In this document: positions 59,210-64,000 of the stretch, in pieces
How positions within the stretch are numbered: the first letter of the stretch is position 1
Layout: each line of letters starts with the position of its first letter
NCBI RefSeq assembly: GCF_013423485.1
Contig: NZ_JABFFR010000021.1
Span: 62,001 to 126,000, forward strand
Length of the DNA: 64,000 nucleotides
Direction: 5' to 3'
DNA from: Azospirillum oleiclasticum
Lineage (GTDB): Bacteria > Pseudomonadota > Alphaproteobacteria > Azospirillales > Azospirillaceae
Made by a program: the position numbers and the translations under genes
The notes under the pieces: model-generated
The model's input: the letters and a program-made list of their open reading frames with translations, nothing else
The model's database searches: none
Told to the model about the DNA's origin: nothing

Positions 59210-59922
59210 GGAACCGTGCTCCCGTCATTCGGCCGCGGTGCGCCGACCCGCAGGATGCGGCCGTCGTCCATCTCGGCGATGCGATCGGCGAACTCGTAGA
59301 TGCGATGGTCATGGGTGACGACGAGCAGCGTGCTGTCCCGCTCGTGCGCGAGGCGGCGGAGCAGCCGCATCACCTCCATGCCCGTGTGGTGGTCGAGCGC
59401 GCTGGTCGGCTCGTCGCACACCACCAGGGCCGGGCCGTGGACGATGGCGCGGGCCAGAGCCACCCGCTGCTGCTGCCCGCCGGACAGTTGCGACGGCCGC
59501 TTCGCCGCGTGGGCACCCAGTTCCACCGCCTCCAGCGCCTCCAGCGCCGCGCGGCGCGCCGCGGACCTTGCGGCTCCGTTGAGCAGCATGGGCACCGCCA
59601 CGTTCTCCTGGGCGGTCAGTGTCGGGATCAGGTTGAAGGCCTGGAACACGAAACCGATGTGACGCCGGCGGAAAGCGGACGCGGCTGCCGGGGCCAGGGT
59701 ATCCAGATCGGTACCGAGGATCCGGCACTCCCCGGTGTCGCGCCGCAGAACCCCGGCTATGATCGAAATCAGCGTGGTCTTGCCGCAGCCGGACGGCCCG
59801 ACGAGGAACATGACCTCTCCCGCCCGCACCTCCAGGTCGGCGCCGCTGACCGCCTGGACCCGTCCGGCGGCGGACGGATAGGACTTGCCGACGCCACGGC
59901 AGAGCACCGCGGCACCCGTCAT
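59206..59922 (-). CDS. MacB/DevA-like ABC transporter ATPase
   Basis: A 238-residue ATPase of the LolD/MacB type. It has Walker A GPSGCGKTT, Q-loop FVFQAFNLIPTL, signature LSGGQQQRVALARAI and Walker B ALVVCDEPTSALD. The ATG at 59922 overlaps the permease stop (ATGA); an upstream 36-codon extension overlaps the permease gene and is rejected. With the permease it forms an export ABC pump of the DevABC type. Confidence 0.92.
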   Translation of the reverse strand: MTGAAVLCRGVGKSYPSAAGRVQAVSGADLEVRAGEVMFLVGPSGCGKTTLISIIAGVLRRDTGECRILGTDLDTLAPAAASAFRRRHIGFVFQAFNLIPTLTAQENVAVPMLLNGAARSAARRAALEALEAVELGAHAAKRPSQLSGGQQQRVALARAIVHGPALVVCDEPTSALDHHTGMEVMRLLRRLAHERDSTLLVVTHDHRIYEFADRIAEMDDGRILRVGAPRPNDGSTVP

Positions 59923-61070
59923 TTGAACACCACCGCCGGATCGAGCGTCAGCACGCGACGCAGTCCGAAGGAGCCGGATACGCCGCCCACCAGAACCACC
60001 ACCGCCGCCGAGGCGCCGATCATCGACCAAGTCAGGGTCAGCGTGATTTCGCTGCCGGCCATGGCGAAGGCGAACAGGGCGATCGCACCGATGCCGATCC
60101 CATAGCCGATCAGGGTGACGCCGGCGGCCTGCAGAGCCACCATCGCGATCAGCGTGCCCGATCCGGCGCCCATGGCGCGCAGCACCGCGAAATGCCGCTG
60201 GTTATCGAGCATGAAGTTGTGGAAGGTCATTCCGGCGATGCCGCCACCGATGACGAAGGCGATCACCGTGGACAGTCCGAAATTCATCAACACACCGGTG
60301 TTGGCGATGAACCAACGCAGCGACTCCTCGGAGAACTCCCGCGTGGTGCGCCCCTTCAGCCCGGTCAGGCGGGCGATGTCGCGCGACACCGCGGCGCTGT
60401 CGGCTCCCGGCTTGAGCTTGACGAGGACATAGGAGAGGAGCTTGCGCTCGCTCGGCACGAAGGCCTTGGCGCGTTCGTAGGTGGTGTAGATGACGGGCTG
60501 GGACTGGAAGTTCTTGCGGCCGCGGTAGATGCCCATCACCCGCGCGTGATGGTCGTTGAGCTCCAGCGTGTCACCGGGTGCCAGCGGCCGCGTTCCGCCG
60601 CCCGACAGCGGATAGGCGAGCCGGCCGCCGGCGGCGTCCACATCCACCAGAATTCCGTCGGCGACGCGCAGGTCTGCCAGCGTTCCCGCCACCATGTCCC
60701 CCGGTCCGCCGATCAGCGTGGCATCGTCCAGCCCTATGAACTGGCTGTTCTGCGAACTGCCGTCCGGCAAGCGGGCGCGGATCGATCCCTTGTAGAGCGG
60801 CACCGCCCAGGCGACCCCCGGCACGCCGCGCACGCGGTTCACCTGGGTGTCGGTCATCGCCTTGATGTCGTCGATGTAGGCCGACCGCGGGTCGGTCACC
60901 CACATGTCGATTCCACCAATGGAATCGACGAAACTGGTCGTACTCGACAGGATGGATTGCAGCATCGCCCCCTGCTGGGTGATCAGCAGCGTGGTGAAGG
61001 CGAGCGAGAGGACGATCCCGAGACACTTGGCGCGGTCTCCGGCAAGCATCGTCCAGGCAACGGACAACAT
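59919..61070 (-). CDS. FtsX-like ABC transporter permease (DevC type)
   Basis: A 383-residue permease with an N-terminal membrane helix (LGIVLSLAFTTLLITQQ), a large periplasmic domain (SIGGIDMWVTDPRSAY, GPGDMVAGTLADL) and three C-terminal helices (LSTVIAFVIGGGIAGM onward). This layout is that of FtsX/MacB-like exporters. The ATG at 61070 (MLSVAWTMLAGDRAK) fits homologous DevC-type starts; the frame is open to 61199. It is the first gene of the four-gene pump operon. The substrate is not deducible. Confidence 0.87.
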   Translation of the reverse strand: MLSVAWTMLAGDRAKCLGIVLSLAFTTLLITQQGAMLQSILSSTTSFVDSIGGIDMWVTDPRSAYIDDIKAMTDTQVNRVRGVPGVAWAVPLYKGSIRARLPDGSSQNSQFIGLDDATLIGGPGDMVAGTLADLRVADGILVDVDAAGGRLAYPLSGGGTRPLAPGDTLELNDHHARVMGIYRGRKNFQSQPVIYTTYERAKAFVPSERKLLSYVLVKLKPGADSAAVSRDIARLTGLKGRTTREFSEESLRWFIANTGVLMNFGLSTVIAFVIGGGIAGMTFHNFMLDNQRHFAVLRAMGAGSGTLIAMVALQAAGVTLIGYGIGIGAIALFAFAMAGSEITLTLTWSMIGASAAVVVLVGGVSGSFGLRRVLTLDPAVVFK

Positions 61071-61299
61071 GACGGCGGTGTGACTCCCTGCTCCGGAACC
61101 ATCCCCGTGGGCCGGGGCCGGAGCCGCAGTCGGGGAGGTTGCGGCCCTTCGACGGATCGACGGCGCCATGTCCTGCGACCGCCGGCCGGAACCTGCCATG
61201 CGTTCCGGGAACAGGGTGCCTGTTCACGAGGTGGAAAGTCTTGTGCACCATACTGCCCGGAACCGGCGCCAGCCGGCGGCATCGAGTGGAGTTCAGGGG

Positions 61300-61758
61300 A
61301 TGAAAGGGTTTTGTCTGGGCATGCTCACGCTGGTCATGGCGGGCATGACGGCGGCGACGGCAGCCGAAGCGGCGACCAAGAAGGAGCCGCCGGCCTGCGC
61401 GGCCATCTCCTTCCGGCCGGTCGCGGCGGGCACGCCGGACGGCGAACAGGAGGCGGGCTCCTACAAGTCGCGCTTCGGCCGGATCGAGATCAGGGCCGAC
61501 GTGAAGGGCGGCATGGCCTCCAACTACTACATGGTCATCAATGGCAAGCGCGCCGACGCCATGCCGACCCCGCCCGCCGCGTCGGAGACGTGCCTGACCT
61601 CCAAGAGCGTCAAGCTGCCCTTCGAGAAGCAGGCGCAGGGTGCCTGCACCGGCGAACGCTTCCGCGTGGTCATCGACCGCTCCGGCGCCAAGCCGATGGC
61701 CCTGTTCTTCGGCCTGCGCGGCAACGCCTGGGCCTACTGCAACGCCGCCGCCGTGTAG
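61300..61758 (+). CDS. Small exported protein of unknown function
   Basis: A 152-residue protein with a signal peptide (residues 1-23, LGMLTLVMAGMTAATAAEA). The mature part is polar with four or so cysteines (PPACAAIS, ETCLTSKS, GACTGERF, AYCNAA), suggesting disulfides in the periplasm. The ATG at 61300 has GGAG upstream; a longer frame from 61168 overlaps the divergent pump control region. No family recognised, and no operon partner. Confidence 0.72.
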   Translation: MKGFCLGMLTLVMAGMTAATAAEAATKKEPPACAAISFRPVAAGTPDGEQEAGSYKSRFGRIEIRADVKGGMASNYYMVINGKRADAMPTPPAASETCLTSKSVKLPFEKQAQGACTGERFRVVIDRSGAKPMALFFGLRGNAWAYCNAAAV

Positions 61759-61766
61759 GCGGGAGG

Positions 61767-61798
61767 GCCGCCGGGTCCGGGGGGCCGGGCCCGGCGGC
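61767..61798. terminator. GC-rich hairpin between the exported protein gene and glmS
   Basis: A 9-bp stem GCCGCCGGG/CCCGGCGGC with a 14-nt loop lies in the 51-bp convergent gap. It has no T-tract, but is probably a shared terminator. Confidence 0.55.
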
Positions 61799-61809
61799 GT
61801 TCAGCCCCC

Positions 61810-63633
61810 CTACTCCACCGTCACGCTCTTCGCCAGGTTCCGCGGCTGGTCCACGTCCGTGCCCTTCAGCACCGCGGTGTGGTAGGCGAGGAGCTGCACC
61901 GGGATGGCGTAGAGGATCGGGGCCACGATGGGGTCGCAGGCCGGGAGTTCGACGGACCAGCGGACGCGGTCGGACAGGCGGTCGATGCCCTTGCGGTCGG
62001 CGATCAGCAGGACCTTGCCGGAGCGGGCGCAGACCTCCTGCACGTTGCTGACCACCTTCTCGAACAGGTTGTCGGAGGGGACCAGCACGATCACCGGGAC
62101 GGCGTCGTCGATCAGCGCGATGGGCCCGTGCTTCAGTTCGCCGGCGGCGTAGCCTTCGGCGTGGATGTAGCTGATCTCCTTCAGCTTCAGCGCCCCTTCC
62201 ATGGCCAGCGGGTACATGGCGCCGCGGCCGAGATAGAGCACGTCGCGGGCTTCCGACACCTCGGCGGCGAGGTCCTTCAGGCGCTCGTCGTGGGCCAGCA
62301 CCTCGGCGGCGCGGGCGGGGACCTCGCGCAGGGAGCGGGCGACCGACATCAGCCGCTCGTCGTCGATGGCGCCGCGGGCGTGCGCCACCTGGGCGGCGAG
62401 GCAGGCGAGCGTGGTGAGCTGGGTGGTGAAGGCCTTGGTCGAGGCGACGCCGATCTCCGGCCCGGCCATGGTGTAGAGCACGGCGTCGCTCTCGCGCGCG
62501 ATGGTGCTTTCCGGCGCGTTGACCACGGACAGGATGCGCTGGCCCTGGCGCTTGCAGTAGCGCAGCGCCTCCAGCGTATCCAGCGTCTCGCCGGACTGCG
62601 AGATGAAGAGCGCCACGCCGTTCTCCGGCATCGGCGCCTCGCGGTAGCGGAACTCCGACGCGATGTCGATCTCGACCGGCAGGCGGGCCAGCGTCTCGAA
62701 CCAGTATTTCGCCACCAGACCCGCGTAAAAGGCCGTACCGCAGGCGACGATGGTCAGCCGGCTCGCCCGCGCCAGATCGAAGGGCAGATCCGGCATGGTG
62801 ATGCGCGAGGTCTCCGGGTTGATGTAGCTGTTGACCGTGTCGCCGATCACCTGCGGCTGCTCGTAGATCTCCTTCAGCATGTAGTGGCGGTAGCCGTCCT
62901 TGCCGATCAGGGCGCCCGACACCGCGGTGGTCTTCACCGGACGATCGACGACGGCGCCGCCGGCGTCGTGGATGACCGCACCGGCGCGCGTCACCTCGGC
63001 CCAGTCGCCGTCCTCCAGATAGCAGATGCGGTTGGTCAGCGGCGCCAGCGCGAAGGCGTCCGACGCCAGATACATCTCGCCGTCGCCGAAACCCACCGCC
63101 AGCGGCGTGCCGTGCCGGGCGCCGATCAGCAGGTCGTGCTCGCCGGCGAAGACCAGCACCAGCGCGAAGGCTCCGGTGAAGCGCTGGAAGGCGGCGTGCG
63201 CGGCTTCCGCCGGGGCCATGCCGCGGTCCATGTTGAGGGTGACGAGATGGGCGATGACCTCGGTGTCGGTGGCGCTCTCGAAGACGCAGCCGGCCTCGAT
63301 CAGCTCGTCCTTCAGCTCCTGGTAGTTCTCGATGATGCCGTTGTGGACGACCGCCACGCGCTTGGTGGCGTGCGGGTGGGCGTTGTTCTCGGTGGGGCCG
63401 CCGTGGGTCGCCCAGCGGGTGTGACCGATGCCGACGGTGCCGGCCAGCGGCTGCTCGCGCAGGCGGGCGTCCAGGTTCAGCAGCTTGCCCTCGGCACGGC
63501 GCCGGTCGATGTGGCCGTTGACCAGCGTCGCCACGCCGGCACTGTCATAGCCGCGGTATTCGAGCCGGCGCAGCCCCTCAACGAGACGGGGAGCCGCGTC
63601 GTTCACGCCGACGATACCGATGATGCCGCACAT
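61810..63633 (-). CDS. glmS: Glutamine-fructose-6-phosphate aminotransferase
   Basis: A 607-residue enzyme that makes glucosamine-6-phosphate, the first step of amino-sugar and cell-wall precursor synthesis. The N-terminal glutaminase starts MCGIIGIVG with Cys2 as nucleophile and has GHTRWATHG. Two SIS isomerase domains follow (CGTAFYAGLV, FISQSGETLDTLEALR, STKAFTTQL), and the end NLAKSVTVE is diagnostic. It lies downstream of glmU, so the two UDP-GlcNAc enzymes form one unit. Confidence 0.97.
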   Translation of the reverse strand: MCGIIGIVGVNDAAPRLVEGLRRLEYRGYDSAGVATLVNGHIDRRRAEGKLLNLDARLREQPLAGTVGIGHTRWATHGGPTENNAHPHATKRVAVVHNGIIENYQELKDELIEAGCVFESATDTEVIAHLVTLNMDRGMAPAEAAHAAFQRFTGAFALVLVFAGEHDLLIGARHGTPLAVGFGDGEMYLASDAFALAPLTNRICYLEDGDWAEVTRAGAVIHDAGGAVVDRPVKTTAVSGALIGKDGYRHYMLKEIYEQPQVIGDTVNSYINPETSRITMPDLPFDLARASRLTIVACGTAFYAGLVAKYWFETLARLPVEIDIASEFRYREAPMPENGVALFISQSGETLDTLEALRYCKRQGQRILSVVNAPESTIARESDAVLYTMAGPEIGVASTKAFTTQLTTLACLAAQVAHARGAIDDERLMSVARSLREVPARAAEVLAHDERLKDLAAEVSEARDVLYLGRGAMYPLAMEGALKLKEISYIHAEGYAAGELKHGPIALIDDAVPVIVLVPSDNLFEKVVSNVQEVCARSGKVLLIADRKGIDRLSDRVRWSVELPACDPIVAPILYAIPVQLLAYHTAVLKGTDVDQPRNLAKSVTVE

Positions 63634-63686
63634 GGGGATGATTCTCCGGATGGGATGGGGATGCGAGGGTCGGGCCGGTGCGCCGG

Positions 63687-64000
63687 TCAGCGCTTCCTGG
63701 CCTTCTCCTCCGCCTTCACGGCGCGGAAGCGGCCGGCCCAGCCGGCGTGGCTGGCCTGCTTGCCGCGGGCGACCGCCATGGCGTCGGCCTCCACGTCGCG
63801 GGTGATGACACTGCCGGCGGCGATCATGGCGCCGTCGCCGACCTTCACCGGAGCGACCAGCGCGGTGTTGGAGCCGATGAAGGCCCCGGCGCCGATGTCC
63901 GTCCGGTGCTTGTTGAAACCGTCGTAGTTGCAGGTGATGGTGCCGGCGCCGACGTTGGCCTTCGCCCCCACCCGCGCGTCGCCGATGTAGGTGAGGTGGT
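63687..64000 (-). CDS. glmU: Bifunctional GlmU, C-terminal part (5' end outside window)
   Basis: About 104 C-terminal codons of the N-acetylglucosamine-1-phosphate uridyltransferase/glucosamine-1-phosphate acetyltransferase. The visible part is the left-handed beta-helix acetyltransferase domain: HLTYIGDARVGAKANVGAG, TITCNYDGFNKH, GAFIGSNTALVAPVKVGDG, AAGSVITRDV. The frame is open to base 64000. It makes UDP-GlcNAc with GlmS, whose gene lies 53 bp downstream. Confidence 0.96.
   Translation of the reverse strand, partial: HLTYIGDARVGAKANVGAGTITCNYDGFNKHRTDIGAGAFIGSNTALVAPVKVGDGAMIAAGSVITRDVEADAMAVARGKQASHAGWAGRFRAVKAEEKARKR

Noticed and set aside
61879..63927. 682-codon plus-strand frame opposite glmS and glmU
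   Set aside because: The true genes on the minus strand are unmistakable; this frame is their complement.

Overview
The window is GC-rich chromosomal-type DNA with very high coding density. Gene content points to an alphaproteobacterium of the Rhodospirillales, most like Azospirillum: two livKHMGF-type importers, a full phenylacetyl-CoA catabolic set, sdhCDAB, a CtrA-like output domain beside sdh, several cyclic-di-GMP proteins, and glmS next to glmU. This assignment rests on gene content and style; no database search was possible. There are no rRNA genes, CRISPR arrays or recognisable transposases. One tRNA (Leu, anticodon GAG) is present.

Layout. 1-828 is the 3' part of ilvD. 1205-4129 is a large cyclase-homology/AAA/TPR regulator. 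4440-13294 is a run of minus-strand genes (family III CoA-transferase, enoyl-CoA hydratase, beta-keto acid cleavage enzyme, AcuI-type reductase, livGFHM, solute-binding protein) that looks like one uptake-plus-catabolism unit. A LysR regulator, an SDR and a GAF/PucR-type regulator lie beside it, and a 25-bp near-identical sequence upstream of both the CoA-transferase operon and the PucR-type gene suggests a shared operator.

17667-20586 is an unusual minus-strand array: a peptidoglycan-binding-like small protein, an unrecognised 232-aa protein, and tandem, partly recombined and broken copies of an inner-membrane-anchored protein, joined by ATGA/GTGA stop-start overlaps. It resembles an effector-immunity array, and I regard it as the best candidate for an undescribed system here.

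20663-24274 is the sdhCDAB operon with a strong terminator, followed by an atypical response regulator, a lipoprotein, HupE/UreJ, an unrecognised three-gene operon and a Tat-exported metallo-beta-lactamase-fold protein.

29631-48518 is the phenylacetate region: paaABCDE (split by a secreted cyclase-family gene), a second liv importer, the repressor paaX, paaY and paaN, then paaG-paaI-paaJ-paaK. Four copies of a PaaX-box-like motif sit in the three control regions. Between paaX and paaY is an AT-rich insertion carrying an unknown membrane protein and an orphan ParD-like antitoxin.

48681-53474 is a cyclic-di-GMP/signalling group: an EAL protein, a truncated haemoglobin, a pseudo-histidine kinase, and a REC-PAS-degenerate GGDEF-EAL protein. 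After it come lipB, tRNA-Leu, a STAS protein, mgtE with a thioesterase, a four-gene ABC efflux pump, a small exported protein, glmS, and the 3' end of glmU running off the window edge.
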